Shown piece by piece: positions 20,898 through 32,640 of a stretch of 64,000 bases of DNA. The first letter of the stretch is position 1. Each line of letters opens with the position of its first letter. The position numbers and the translations under genes are program-made. The notes under the pieces are model-generated. The model was given only the letters and a program-made list of their open reading frames with translations, searched no databases and had not been told where the DNA came from. Source of the stretch: Datura wrightii (Eukaryota > Streptophyta > Magnoliopsida > Solanales > Solanaceae); NCBI GenBank assembly GCA_035772735.1, contig JASDFA010000003.1, positions 126,099,001 through 126,163,000 on the forward strand. The letters run 5' to 3'.

Positions 20898-23067
20898 TGT
20901 CACGATCTAAGCATAGACCCCGGATCGAGACATGGGACCTAGGGCCACGAATGGCCCAAAGCTAACCCATGGGACATGCTAAGCAATTTAAAAGCATAAC
21001 TAAAGAAGAAAATTAAAATCATAACATGAATAAGCCAAAGTCAAAATTATCTCAATGTAACATAAATGGAGTCAACACTCGACAAAAGCTGAAACATCTA
21101 CAATTATCTAAAAAGCCTCTAGAACATATGATGAGCTGATGGGAAAACACTCCCAACTAGCTCGCTAAAGTCTAAAACTAAAATAACATAATCAAAACAA
21201 CTGAACTGAATGTTCTCGGAATATGAGAACTCACCAACAATAGGGATTGGGCTAGACTGAGGTGGGAGCTGGACTAATGGCGGGACTGAGTCTGATCGCT
21301 CAGACCTGTATCATGAAACGATATAGCATAGAGTATGCGGTCAGTACTTGGAATATATTGAGTACAAGGGTAAGTAAAATGGATAATTAAATAATAAAAG
21401 TTCATATGAGTAGGACATTTTAATAAAACATGAGGTAATAATCATAATTGCAACATGAGGGCTCAAGGTTTTCAAAAACTATTCATAATCTTGTCATAAT
21501 CGTAATCATAAGAGAAATCTTGTAAAATATAACTTGACCCAAAGTATCATAATCATAATCATGCATAAAATATAAGGAACAATAGGAGGACTTGTCAGTA
21601 CCGATACTATCAAGATAGAGCTTACATGAAGCCACAACTATCCCGCTTAAGTGGGCAAAGTCGTCCTAAGCCTTGTCAGGGCAAAGAACAATAACATGGT
21701 GTGATCACTAAAGAGACCCTATAGGGTTAATATGAATATCAACATATGATGGTGCATAGTTCTGAGACTCGAGGTATGCCTGAATCCAAGTCCTACTCGA
21801 TGCTAGACACTACTTTCATAAACATGTACATGGCTCATAATCAAAATTGTGAAATCATACGTGAAGTTCATAAGCTAGTTAAATCATAATATACATGAAC
21901 ATACTTGAAATACGTGGGCTATCTATGAAAGAAGGCCCTTGATTTGTCCATAAACATAAACTTGTTAATCATAAAGGTCATGTATACTTGAGAAAATCCT
22001 CATACTTGAAATACGTAAATTCATGAAGAGTTCTTATATAGAATCATGCATTATAAATCATAAAACATAATTACGCTTGGGATAATTAAAAATATAAGAG
22101 GATCATAGATTCTCACAAAAAGGGATTTAGCCATAAGAGTTTATAATCATACTTGTAACATAAGGGACCATAATTTCATGAGAACTTGTAGGAATCATAA
22201 AACCCAATTATGGAAATCATAAATTCGTGTCTATTCAGTTGTACCCATGAGAGAATTATGGAGGAATTTCATAACCCAATATAAATCCTAGAATTTCGAA
22301 AATAGGTCTTCGGGAATGGATGATCATGAACTTTTTTGAAGAAGGGGGATGAGGGTGAAAGAATCTATAATTGATAATCCCACATACTTGGGTTCACTAA
22401 ATTCCTGACTTTAGCATGAGACCCAAAGAGAAATTTAAAGAAATGAGAGTGAATTTAATGAAGAGCCCTTGCTTGATCTTGGAAGGAATTTGAATTCAAG
22501 GTATGAATGAGAGAATAATAATTTAGTCTAGGTTGGACCCTCTGAAACCCTCATTAGGAAGCCCAAAATGACGTAGTATAGGAGTTAAAATACAAGAGAT
22601 TACAAAATTAGCCCTGAGAATCGGGCAAATTTCCACGACTGGGCAGCCTGACAGTATCCATGATGGGTCGTCACAGTCCCGATGGTCCATCATTTGTGTC
22701 GTCACCCTTATCCAAAGAAGGGATCTTGACTGGCCTAATCAATGGTGGGTGTGATGGGTCGTCACTATACCGACAGTTCGTTAATCCAACCGTCACCTAC
22801 CAAGACACAAGGGTTCTCCCTAACGACATATGCAATGGTCTATCACCTACTTGACGGGCCATCATACTCACCCTCAAGCCTCGATGATGCCCATTATGCT
22901 CCGCACCTCTCTGACGACCGTCATTCCTAACGTTAGAGCCACAATGCCAGAGCGACGGGCTGACAAGGGGCTGATGGGATGTTAGCTCCTCCGTCAACCC
23001 CTGAACCAGACTTGCAACTTCAATTATATTTCCTTCGAAAATCTATTTCGAGGTATGAGGTGTTACA
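20898..23067 (-). repeat. Gypsy LTR within the copia element
   Basis: TGTCACGATC at the left end, AGGTGTTACA at the right. A GC-rich part at 22620-22990 holds dispersed GATGGGTCGTCAC / GACGG / CCGTC motifs in both orientations; the rest is AT-rich with many TCATAA repeats. Confidence 0.8.
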
Positions 23068-23399
23068 ATATCTCCCCCTTGGGAACAATCATCCTCAAAT
23101 GTTGATTTAACTTGTTGGAGAGCTAAGGGATGGAAGTACAACCCCAAAACTGAACAATTATAGCTGAAAACTGACAAAGTAACTGACTCTAGACTAAAAT
23201 ACATGACTGAACTGAACTCATGAAACATATATACACGCAAATACATGAAAGAAACTTAGAGACATATACTTGACATGAAACTATAGTATTACGGAGGAAA
23301 CTGATACCTCAAGCTAGAAAAAAACTGGAAGGGAATAGATGCGGGTGTCTAGCCATCATATATGCTTCGGCTTCTCACATAACTCCCTCAACATGCTGA

Positions 23400-23600
23400 T
23401 TTCTCTATAACACATTCACTGAAGCTACTTTCTTATTTTTCAACTTCAAACCTGATAATCAAGGATCTTAATCAGAACCTCCTCAAAGATAAGACTATCC
23501 TTCACATCTATATTCTCCACTGGAACAACTAAGGTTGGGTCACTGATTAAACAGAGATACGGGGAAAACTGGGTACACATTTTTAATTTCTTATAAAATA
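23400..23600 (-). pseudogene. Gypsy pol C-terminal fragment
   Basis: The minus-strand frame contains DPTLVVPVENIDVKDSL and IFEEVLIKILDYQV. This is the segment that precedes the chromodomain-like tail in plant gypsy pol (compare the EEVPVAILDRQIRRLRTKD block in copy 2). The tail itself is frameshifted and stopped. It is fused in frame to copia sequence at about 23600 (open frame 23446-23658). Confidence 0.7.
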
Positions 23601-25612
23601 GATCTCTAACTTTTCCTATTCCAATAATATCACCCTTCTTTCCGTTTTCAAAGGCCACATTCCCGCCTTTGTGATTGGTGATTGGGAGAGTTTTTCACTG
23701 TTTCTGTCATATGCCTAGAACATGCATTGTCCATGTACCAGGTTCCTTTCCTTGCTCTCACTTTCACTTGCACACACAGTCGGAGGTTAGATTTAGGCAC
23801 CCAGACAAGCTTGGGACCTTTCTATTTTGAATGGATAAATTCAATCTTTTTTGATCCAATGTGGAAAAATAACATTCATATTGATTTTCAATTTCCCAAA
23901 TTTGGATTTGACTTTTGCAAACATTGACCTAGGTCTTGCATATTAAAATTTTTTTATTGTAGCTCTTTGTTTGATTAAGCATTATTCTTGATAATGTCCT
24001 GTCAAACCACAGTGAGAGTAGAAAACCTGATGCAATTTAGGTCCATGCTCAGAGTTATATGTGTCATTCTTATATCCTAATTCTTATCTTTTGTTAGAGT
24101 GATTTTCATGCATAAAGATTAGAAGTTCAAAGGACCTGGTCTATTTTAAGGTTCTTTCTAATTCAACTTTGATTTTTTCTAGAGTTCTTTGAAGTTTTTG
24201 TATCTCAGCAAGCAAAGCTTGTGACTCTAGAGTGAGTTTTTTGATAGTTTCTCCTTTTTCATGATTTTTCTTGTGAACCATTTCACACTCCTCTGCCTTT
24301 TTCAACAAGTCTCTTTTCTCTTCCTCAAGTTTTCTAATATCAAATTTGAGAGATGCAAATGCATTCATGATTTGTTCTTTTTCAATAGACAGAGTGTTAT
24401 ATTCATCTATGAGAACAAGAGACAATGAAGCAAGCTTCTTTTGAGAATAAGTTTTTATTTTTTATTTGAGTTCTAAGAAGCTTACTTCGTTTCTATCTTC
24501 TTCACTGGCTGAGTCTACATCAGCCATCAAAGCAAGCACATCTTCATCATCAGAGTCATCTTTGGCCAAGAGAGAGTAGTCATCTTGTTCAATAGCCGCT
24601 TCAGATTCATCACTAGAAGTGTCTCCCATGGCAGCTAGAGCTCGCTTCACCATACTATTTGTTTTTTTCATGGTGAGTCTTCTGTTGGGAATCTGAATCT
24701 AATCCTTCTTTCCTTCCTTAGATTTCTCAGCCATATTACATTTATGTTTTCATTCATGAAGTGAACAGGTTCACCATACTTGTGGCAGATTAAATCTCGA
24801 AGATTTTTGTCGATATATTTTGATGCATTCTTCTTCTGAGTGTTGAAGTTTTTCCTAATGATTTGCTAAAATCTTCGAGTCGGCCATGTTGTCATCCTCA
24901 ATAGTAGACTTAAGGACAAGGTTATTTTCCTTGTGAGAACTAGTCAGATCTCTTTCTTGAGACTTCTTAAGTTCATAAGTCTTTAAGTTCCCTATCAAGT
25001 CATCCATAGTCAGAGTATCAAAATCTCTTGCTTTGGAAATAGTTTCCACTTTGCTTTCCCAGGATTCAGGTAGGACACTCAGAAGCTTCCTTATAGTCTT
25101 ACTTGTGGGGATGGTATCACCAAGAGTGTACATCTTATTAACAATGCAAGCGAACCTGGTGCGCATATCATGAATGAATTCCCCATCCTTCATCCTAAAT
25201 AATTCATATTGACAATTAAGCATATCGATCTTGGACTTTTTCACCTGATTGGTTCCTTCATGAGCAGTGTGGATAGCATTCCAAATTTCCTTTGCACTAG
25301 TACATGATGAAAATCGATTATACTCGTCAAGACCAATTCCACAAACCAAAATCTTCTTTGCCTTTGTGTCGATCTCGATAGCAAGTTTTCTTACTTTGTA
25401 TACTCCAATCTCCCTTTTGGAATTTAAGTTTTTCCATCTTCAGCCAGTTTCATGGGAATGGTAGATCTATCCAATACGACATTCCACAAATTGTGATCTT
25501 CACCCATGAGGAAATCCATCATGCGATTTTTTCACCATCTGTAGTAGTGACCGTTGAACAAGGATGGTCTTGTGGTTGATTGTCCCTCCTAAGTTGTTGG
25601 TGGTGCAACCAT
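23600..25612 (-). pseudogene. Copia gag and start of the protease region
   Basis: The first ATG after the primer site is at 25612. The gag frame has a stop soon after the start and TGA in place of a Trp codon. The largest open piece, 24855-25349 (164 aa), is the gag domain (IWNAIHTAHEGTNQVKKSK, LSVLPESWESKVETISKA blocks). An acidic Ser/Asp/Glu-rich stretch (24462-24671) and a coiled coil (24141-24425) follow. At about 23700-23760 is WYMDNACSRHMTE, the copia protease-region motif with Asn-Ala in place of the usual Ser-Gly. Decayed and non-functional. Confidence 0.8.
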
Positions 25613-25653
25613 AATTTGATTTTTCAAGGTGTAAGCCGTTATTAAAAAACAAT

Positions 25654-25665
25654 GCTCTGATACCA
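25654..25665 (-). other. Copia primer-binding site, initiator tRNA-Met
   Basis: TGGTATCAGAGC on the minus strand, 2 nt inside the 5' LTR end at 25668. Confidence 0.88.
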
Positions 25666-25667
25666 AT

Positions 25668-26420
25668 TGAAATCACCACCTACTAAATAAGATATTGAAT
25701 CTAGTTCAATTTAATTACAAGTGCAGAATAATAACAGTATAGAACATACAGATGTAATGTGAAAAAGCCTCCTTGCTCAAGGAAGTCCCAAAAACATGAC
25801 CTATTGAATAGGATTTTATTCAAATTTATGAGAAGGTTTTAGGTTACAACTCTGCAGTTGAAGGGACTAACTCTAGTATCTAATTACCTCTAACTGGTGA
25901 CGTGTTTCTCAACTCACATTCTGAGTTAGAAACTCGCAAAAAACTCTAAAAACGAACAAACTGAAAACAAACAAAAAAATGTCTCTCTCTCGGGACTTGA
26001 CAATTGCCTAGAAAACTTCAGGTCGTTTCTTGCTCTCAATACCCAGTTATCTTGTGTTCTCTAGTACGATATAAATACCTCATATACAAGACTAGTCCAA
26101 CTCCAACTCTAATTCCTCATCCTTGTTGAACTCTTTGTTGTGATCTCTTCTGTCTTGATATGTTTTAGATAAAGTGTAACACATCACTAGCTTCCTTATT
26201 TTGACACAATTTCTGTTGTCTTATCTACAAGTGCACACTCCTAGTTTGAGTAGGAATAAATGGTTGCCTCAACACGCCTGTACCTGTATCAATCCTCAAG
26301 TTGGACCTAGTTCACCCTCATGCACTGTGAGACAATTAGCTTCAATTGGACCTGGTTCACTTTGTCAATTTTACAAAAACTTTGCCAATCACAGTTAATC
26401 ATCAAAACAAATATATAACA
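25668..26420 (-). repeat. 5' LTR of copia element
   Basis: 753 bp, homologous to 16992-17768, next to the primer-binding site. The TSD copy GGTGT follows at 26421. Confidence 0.9.
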
Positions 26421-27326
26421 GGTGTATATAATTTAGGTTGGTTCGAGTTTTTTAAATAACAAACCAAATTAATTTTATCGGATTTTAAAATCTACAAATC
26501 AAATCAAACCAATAAAAGTCGAGTTTTTCAACCTTGGAGTTTTTGAGTTTCTCGGATTCTTCGGGTTTTTCCAATAAAGTCTCCATACGAAATATAACTT
26601 ATACTTGAAATATTTCTTTAATTCTAATTACATACAACTATCTAAGATGGTTCATAGTTAAGAAAATAACACAAAATATGAGATGAGTGATGACATTGTA
26701 CTAAAATATTCAACAAAGAAGAAAATGAATGCATAAAACAAATATTAATAATTAATAAATCATAATGAAATGATCATACTCTAAAATTACTAAGTCATGT
26801 CAAACAAAGTACGACTAATAAGTATTAATTACATAACTAAACATTTAAAAAATTAAGTTATGTGTTTTCGCTCTGTAAATTAACTTGAAAAATTAAAGCA
26901 TAGATATCTAATATGTATTGTTGTCATTCCTAGTATTGAAATCATTTCTTTTGTTAGTATTAATATTGATTGGTTTTGATTTGAGTGTTATTTGAATTAA
27001 TAACATGCATCTATGAATTATAAAACTTATTGGATGAATTAATAAGATGCATCTAAGACCAAATTTGAAATAATACATGGTACAAGACAAAAACTATGAA
27101 AAAGTTTAAGAAGTATTTATAAATTACATAAAAATTATATACATATAGAGTCGGGTTGATTTGGTTCAATTTGACTTTTTTTAGTTAAAACCAAATCAAA
27201 TCAATTATGATCGGATTTTTTTTCCAACACCAAATCAAATCGAATCAAATCACTAGTTAAAATTTTTTCTCGATCTGACTCAAATTATCTAAGTAATGCG
27301 ATTTATGGATTTTCTTTATACACCCT

Positions 27327-29520
27327 CCCTGCATGATTGAGGGACGATTGAAATTTCTTCAATTCCAATCACGGATTTAACCTCATCTTTAGTCTACATT
27401 TTCAATGGGCCTATGGTAGCTTCCTCGGAATGTCAAGTAAGACCATGGAAAGGCAGTGAACAATTAATCCATATACTTCCAATTGGGATACTGCAAACAG
27501 TAAGAAAAATTATTCAAAAATCAGAGACAACAAACACAAAATTATAAGTTGTTATCTTCTTGAATTAGTAGTAAATTCCAAAAAGCATAAGAAACGAAAA
27601 TTTCAGAGAGCGAGATAAAGAAAACCTAAGAAAATTTTGAAGAAGATGCTCACCCTCGAGGCTTGATAGAGGTCGATTTTATGGATCAAAAGGTTATTTA
27701 ATTTAAATTAAAAATTTAAAAGAATATTATAAAAAAAGAAGTAAAAACTAGAAATAGTGACGGAATAAGTCTTAATATCTTACACTATACTAACTCATGT
27801 AGCATTGAATCCTAATTATCAAGTATAGAAGTTGCATTCATAATTGCTATCTAATTTAAAACAAAATTGTGAAAAAAAAATAAAAATTAGGAATAGTGAT
27901 TACCAAATAAATCGTAGTATCTTACACAACATTTAATTATTTAGTGTTAAATCTCTAACACTAAAATTTTTAATCACCGAATATAAAAGTTGCATCTATC
28001 ATGAAAATGCCCAAGCACTTGATGCTACTAGAAATCGGTTGCCGATTTTACTCAAATTTAAAGTAAATTTAAATATTATTAATTTTTGGTACGTAGTTAT
28101 TTGATAATATTTAACTAATTAAATAAGCATATGAATGTAATGAAAATGAATATATTAATTAAAATAACTTTGTCAATAAATTTAAATGTGTTTCACAATG
28201 TGTTGGTGTTGAATATGATATAGATTGTCATAAAATTATGTACTTTCATATAATCACAGGAGAGAAATGTTAACAAAATGAGCATATACCTACAAGTTCT
28301 TAGTTTTTACATTTGAACTGAATAATTAAGAAAGCTTGTTTTCTTTTTCTTTTAAGAATCAGAAATATTTGTAATTTCATTATATCAAAATTATTAATGA
28401 AAATGAAGAAAAAGGAGAAAATAGATTCAATATTTTCACTTTTCACACATTTTTTCCCAGCCCCAAAATCCCTTCTACCACATATTACGGCTGCCGGAAC
28501 CACCATTTTCGCCGGCGGTCCTCCATCTTCCGGAAAATAGATTCAAGTTTTCAAACATGTTATTATTATTTTGATTATCATTATTGTAAGAGTTCATTTG
28601 CAGACTACGATGCGCCGACGATACAAATGAAAGAGGAGAGATGGAGGTTGAGGAGCCTATCGCCGTATCTCGATGATGTCCAAGAGGTTCTATACTGAGA
28701 CGGATGTAGCATTATGACAATGAAAAATCTCCTCTTCTTTTTGGGATCGATTAAAGCAGATTATTTATATCATATTTTAAGTTATCAAATTATAGGTCAT
28801 CTTAACATGATAATAATATAAAAGATTGTACTCTGCCCAAGTACAGGTATATGTTGCATAAGTTTTTCTCAAATAGCGTTTATGTTCTGCACTTTTTCCT
28901 AGCTACTTGTGGTCCATCTCACAACTGCATGTGTCTTATTAATGGTCTGAGTCCCAACACTACTATGTTCCTTGTTATTAATTCACGTGCCTAAGGCGGC
29001 ACAACTGTGCATGCTAAGAGAAGAGGAAAGATGTTCGCAATTACTGTCACAAGAAATGTTAGCCCTTTACATTGCACAGAGAGTCCATCCTCACCGCACT
29101 CATCTGAGTAATTATAATATGTATGAGATTTTATGATTTATTAAAGTTAATACAAATAATTAAAAGATATAACGTATTTTAAATGACTAATTTATCTATG
29201 TAATAGTGTTTAATAACACAAATAAGAATTTTCTAAAATTTTTTAACTAAAAATATCTAATAAAAATACTTATCACATATTCAAATGCGCAATATAATTA
29301 AAACAAGTCATTATTCAAGTATTTAAATAAAATTCACTCATAAATTTTAAAAAATTATCGACGTATTAAGCCAAAAGATTACAGCAACCAAAAGGTCCAC
29401 AAGGATAAGACCAGAGATACTCGGCCATTCCACTGAATAAAAATTACAATCGACCACCACTGTACCCAATTACTTTCTTGCTTAAAAACATTGTGATCTT
29501 TTCAACCATCACAAATTTTT
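27327..29520. other. Intergenic region without a recognised gene
   Basis: AT-rich. Two parts look less random. On the minus strand near 27480-27500 a splice-acceptor-like TGTTTGCAG precedes a short non-repetitive stretch. At 28485-28714 a minus-strand frame of about 77 codons stays open, with an Asn-rich run (NSYNNDNQNNNN) and no good start. Neither matches a family I know; they could be gene remnants. Confidence 0.4.
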
Positions 29521-29526
29521 TTTATT
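29521..29526 (-). terminator. Candidate polyadenylation signal of GLOX gene
   Basis: AATAAA on the minus strand, about 105 bp after the stop codon at 29632. Plausible distance for a plant 3' UTR. Confidence 0.4.
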
Positions 29527-29631
29527 TCAACCGTGTACCAAAAAATATAGCGCGCACCTAGCAAAAGAATCACCTATATATTCTAAATTCAGACACAATA
29601 GAGGAAAAAGAAAGATTGCTATATATAGTGG

Positions 29632-31374
29632 TCATTGCATCCTCACCCAAGCACAGTGACCAGGAACACCTTGATGAACCACAAACATCATATAATATCC
29701 TGGAGGTGCAATATTCCGTGATGGAGGTGCAAACACCGTAATTTTGAAACCGAAGAAAGAGAGCCGTTCTGTTTCCACAATCTCCAAAACTAACAGTCTT
29801 TGGTTCATCGCAAATGAGTGTGTAGTAAATGAGGGTGCAATCATGCTCACCATAAGCTCTTCATCGGGATGGTAAAACCCTACAATCAACGTGATGGAGA
29901 ATGGCTGACCGTGCGATAGGATTTGTCCCTCAACGGCTAGGATTAAAGGCCTGAGATGTGCGTATTGTGGCGCCAAATAGGGTGGCAAAAACGCTTCTAG
30001 ACTTAACTCTGTGGGGTATTTTACGCCTGTAAAGTTGTATCTTGCATGTGGATTACTTCCACCCACTAGTATCCTGCCATCTGGCAGTAAAGTAGCTGAC
30101 GAGTGGTACATTCTTGGGATTGTACTAGGGGTGAGCACGGTGAATCTGTTGTCCGGGTCGGGTTCGTCTGGCTTGTAAAGGATCGGGTTCAGTACCGGGT
30201 CAACAGCACTCTCCCACCCGGCTGTTCCGCGCGCTGCCCCGTTCAGTATGATCACATCTCCTGTGGGTAATAACAACATATCGGGCATGACCCTACCCAA
30301 GGGCATATCCTCCATGACCCATTTGGGATCCGGATCTGTCAGTTTCATACGCCCACATGTTCTTGAAGCCGGCCAGAACGCGCCCTTCTGTGCACTGGTG
30401 TACGCGCCGCCCCACGCGCCGCCGCATATCATCACTTCCACCACCGGATTCAGAGCTGAATGTAAACGTAACGGCAGCATCACTGAAGACCCAGTTGAGG
30501 GATAATTCCTCTTCTCGCCGGGAATCATAGGGAACTCCTTTACGACCTTGTTATTCACATAATCAAATGATATGGAGCGTTGATTGGCGAAGATGTACAG
30601 ATTGCCGTCGGGTAAAAGGTACAAGAATGGATAAAGATTGTTCTCTTCTCCTGGGTCAGTGGTTTCCTTCAAGAAGGGAAAGTCAAAAGCAGCATCATTG
30701 TCATTGGAATTCTTGGGGAAAAACTCATAGCTGAAAGCTCGTCTTCCTCCAACAATAATGACACGTCCGTCAGGAAGTATATGGTCGGAAGCGTACCATC
30801 TTTGAACCGTTAGATTCTGCGGTAATTCTGTCCAATCACAATCATCTAATTCACACGGTGAAAACAGACGTATTTTGTGGTCGCCGGCATGGTATCCGCC
30901 GGTTTGTACAAGGGTGCCGTCAGAATTGAGGGCGCCGGAGGAACACCAAACGTCAGTTTGAACCATGAGAGGACGGTAAGTGTTAAATGAAATGTCGTAA
31001 AGAACAGAATGAGCAGAGCAATCGACGTCAAGAGCCTCGTCGTTGTACCGGCATTGGCCGTAGGGAAGGGAGATATTAGAAGCTCCGAAATCGGTTCTGT
31101 CGAAGATGACGACTTTGTTGTTGTAGAGAAGCTGCATGTGCATGGCGGAGATGCCAATTGAATCATGTAAAAGAACCCATTCACCACTTGCACTTGGTGA
31201 GAAAAAAGATGGATCAAATATTATACTGGGTATTATCTGTGAAATTGGGCGATTTTGACGGCTGAGATGATGATGGTGGGATGATGATGATGATGATGAT
31301 GGGGGTGGGAAAAGGGAGAAAAGAATCAAGATTCTGAACAGGAAAGAAAAAGATTGAATCTTGATCAATCCCAT
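29632..31374 (-). CDS. GLOX: Glyoxal oxidase / galactose-oxidase-like protein (aldehyde oxidase GLOX type)
   Basis: Intronless 580-codon ORF, the only intact host gene in the window. Family role: copper-radical oxidase secreted to the apoplast, oxidising aldehydes to acids with release of hydrogen peroxide. The start at 31374 gives a hydrophobic signal peptide (MGLIKIQSFSFLFRILILF). An in-frame ATG 28 codons upstream (31458) would hide that peptide and is less likely. A Ser7-His4 tract follows. The glyoxal-oxidase N-terminal domain (beta-propeller) spans about 45-300 and the C-terminal galactose-oxidase-like domain about 445-580. Expected copper and radical residues are present: Cys144 (VWCSSGA), Tyr216 (SYEFFP), Tyr423-His424 (RMYHSSA) and His519 (TTHSFAMNQR). 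No lesions are seen. Which GLOX paralogue this is cannot be said. Confidence 0.93.
   Translation of the reverse strand: MGLIKIQSFSFLFRILILFSLFPPPSSSSSSSHHHHLSRQNRPISQIIPSIIFDPSFFSPSASGEWVLLHDSIGISAMHMQLLYNNKVVIFDRTDFGASNISLPYGQCRYNDEALDVDCSAHSVLYDISFNTYRPLMVQTDVWCSSGALNSDGTLVQTGGYHAGDHKIRLFSPCELDDCDWTELPQNLTVQRWYASDHILPDGRVIIVGGRRAFSYEFFPKNSNDNDAAFDFPFLKETTDPGEENNLYPFLYLLPDGNLYIFANQRSISFDYVNNKVVKEFPMIPGEKRNYPSTGSSVMLPLRLHSALNPVVEVMICGGAWGGAYTSAQKGAFWPASRTCGRMKLTDPDPKWVMEDMPLGRVMPDMLLLPTGDVIILNGAARGTAGWESAVDPVLNPILYKPDEPDPDNRFTVLTPSTIPRMYHSSATLLPDGRILVGGSNPHARYNFTGVKYPTELSLEAFLPPYLAPQYAHLRPLILAVEGQILSHGQPFSITLIVGFYHPDEELMVSMIAPSFTTHSFAMNQRLLVLEIVETERLSFFGFKITVFAPPSRNIAPPGYYMMFVVHQGVPGHCAWVRMQ
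31281..31301 (+). repeat. (GAT)n trinucleotide repeat inside the GLOX coding region
   Basis: Seven GAT units. On the minus strand they encode part of the Ser/His tract after the signal peptide. Length changes here would stay in frame. Confidence 0.85.
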
Positions 31375-31651
31375 TGAACAATTTGGTTTATTTGTGATCA
31401 AACTGGAAGAAATAACAAACAGAGTAAACCTAGCAAAGTTGCCACTATAGATCATCACCGGATGTTTCGCTGATTTGTTGCAGTTATTCTCTACTAAATA
31501 GATGGAGGAATAGCCGAAAAAAAATTCTTATACAATATTTACTTTTTTCTTTAAATTTTAAAAGTTTATTTCTGCTTCTTCTTTTTTCCCCCATAAATAT
31601 TTTCTGTTGCACCTTTTTTTTCCCCTTAAATTGATATTCCTCATTTAATTT

Positions 31652-31661
31652 GTTTATATAA
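31652..31661 (-). promoter_or_regulatory. Candidate TATA box of GLOX gene
   Basis: TTATATAAAC-like sequence on the minus strand, about 280 bp upstream of the chosen ATG. The region is AT-rich, so chance matches are likely. Confidence 0.35.
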
Positions 31662-32146
31662 GCTCGTCAACCTTATGCAATTTCCCTTTTTCTTCTTTGT
31701 ATGCTAGTCTATACATACGCGTCTCGTATCTCTCGTATTAATAAAAATAAATTTATGATATCTTACATAATATTTAAAAAATATATTTGTGTAACAATAT
31801 AAGAATTTAGAAAGAAAATAACAAAAAATATTTTGTTAAGTAAATAAGAGTAAAATATTATGCATATATTGAATGTTAGATTAGTGGATGAATTTTAAAG
31901 AAATTATCAAAGATTGTTCCATCGGAAGATTGTATTGCATTTTTAAACAAAATAATGTTTTTTTAAAAAATAACATTGAAAAAATAATTGTTACATTCCT
32001 GAACTATAATGCTATCATTAAATCCAACCTCAATCTCCATGTTTACTGATACAAAATTAGGATTAACATTATTAATATAATGCATCCCTTTATGATATAA
32101 CAGATCTTTGTCTTGTTATAAATATTTTTTTCACTTTTCAATATAA

Positions 32147-32640
32147 TGAAAGAAAAGTATAGCATGTATGAACTTTTGTGCACTGCAAAAAATTAAACTT
32201 TAATGGTCCAAAAATATATCTATAAAAATATAAAATATATAAAATATAATAAAATAGATAAGAACCCAAACATATATGTAAAAATATAAAATATAAATAT
32301 AGAATATAATATGAAAAAAGAGTTATTACCTTTTCGTCAAACTAATGTTATAGTCATTCTTGTACTTTTCATATTTTAATATTTAAGATAGTTTATGAAT
32401 ATTCACTATCTTTGCCTTTTCATAATTATTGAAAAGTATAGCTTGCATTTTTGAGTCCCGCCCAAAATTAAACTTTAACAGTCAAAATATGTATTTATTA
32501 AAAATATAAAATATAATAAAATAGATAAAACTCAAACATACATGTAAAAATATAAAATATAAATATAGAATATAATATGAAAAGGAATTATTATCTTTTC
32601 ATCAACTAATATTATAGTCATTCATGTAACTTTCTCTGTT
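32147..32640 (+). repeat. Diverged tandem duplication, unit about 270-280 bp
   Basis: The block AAAAGTATAGC (32153 and 32432) and a long AAATATAAAATATAAATATAG block (about 32280 and 32546), followed by TTATAGTCATTC, recur in the same order at an offset of 266-279 bp. Substitutions and small gaps separate the units. Confidence 0.75.

Larger units (their letters stand above)
20898..23600 (-). mobile_element. Gypsy LTR plus 3' end of its internal region, embedded in the copia element
   Basis: Minus strand. An LTR of 2170 bp (20898-23067) starts TGTAACACC and ends TGACA. It is preceded by the polypurine tract AAGGGGGAGATA (about 23068-23080) and by pol C-terminal coding to about 23600. There the sequence switches to copia protease. 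The rest of this gypsy element and the copia integrase and reverse transcriptase are gone, so a large deletion followed the insertion. No target-site duplication can be tested. The right boundary is known only to about 20 bp. Confidence 0.75.
16992..26420 (-). mobile_element. Ty1/copia LTR retrotransposon, decayed
   Basis: Minus orientation. The 5' LTR is 25668-26420 (753 bp) and the 3' LTR 16992-17768 (777 bp). Both start TGTTATATA and end in CA on the minus strand. Exact 5-bp duplication GGTGT at 16987-16991 and 26421-26425. Initiator-Met primer site at 25654-25665. Remaining coding: gag, a protease region, the end of RNase H, and a third ORF after pol. Gag with a long coiled coil and a third ORF fit the SIRE/Maximus group (inference). 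Integrase and reverse transcriptase are missing, replaced by a gypsy fragment at 20898 to about 23600. Confidence 0.9.
16984..27326. mobile_element. TIR-type non-autonomous repeat (about 0.9 kb), split by a copia element
   Basis: Left end AGGGGTGT (16984-16991), then the copia insertion, then 26421-27326, which ends TATACACCCT. The outer ends are inverted (AGGGGTGTATA against AGGGTGTATA in reverse complement). The interior has many CAAATCAAA / TTTGATTTGGTT blocks in both orientations near its ends, and no coding capacity. I recognise the type as a common repeat of Solanaceae genomes. The DNA-transposon superfamily is not determined. Confidence 0.6.

Noticed and set aside
31375..31458. Upstream in-frame ATG of GLOX at 31458 as the start
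   Set aside because: It would put 28 residues ahead of a good signal peptide. The ATG at 31374 fits a secreted oxidase better.
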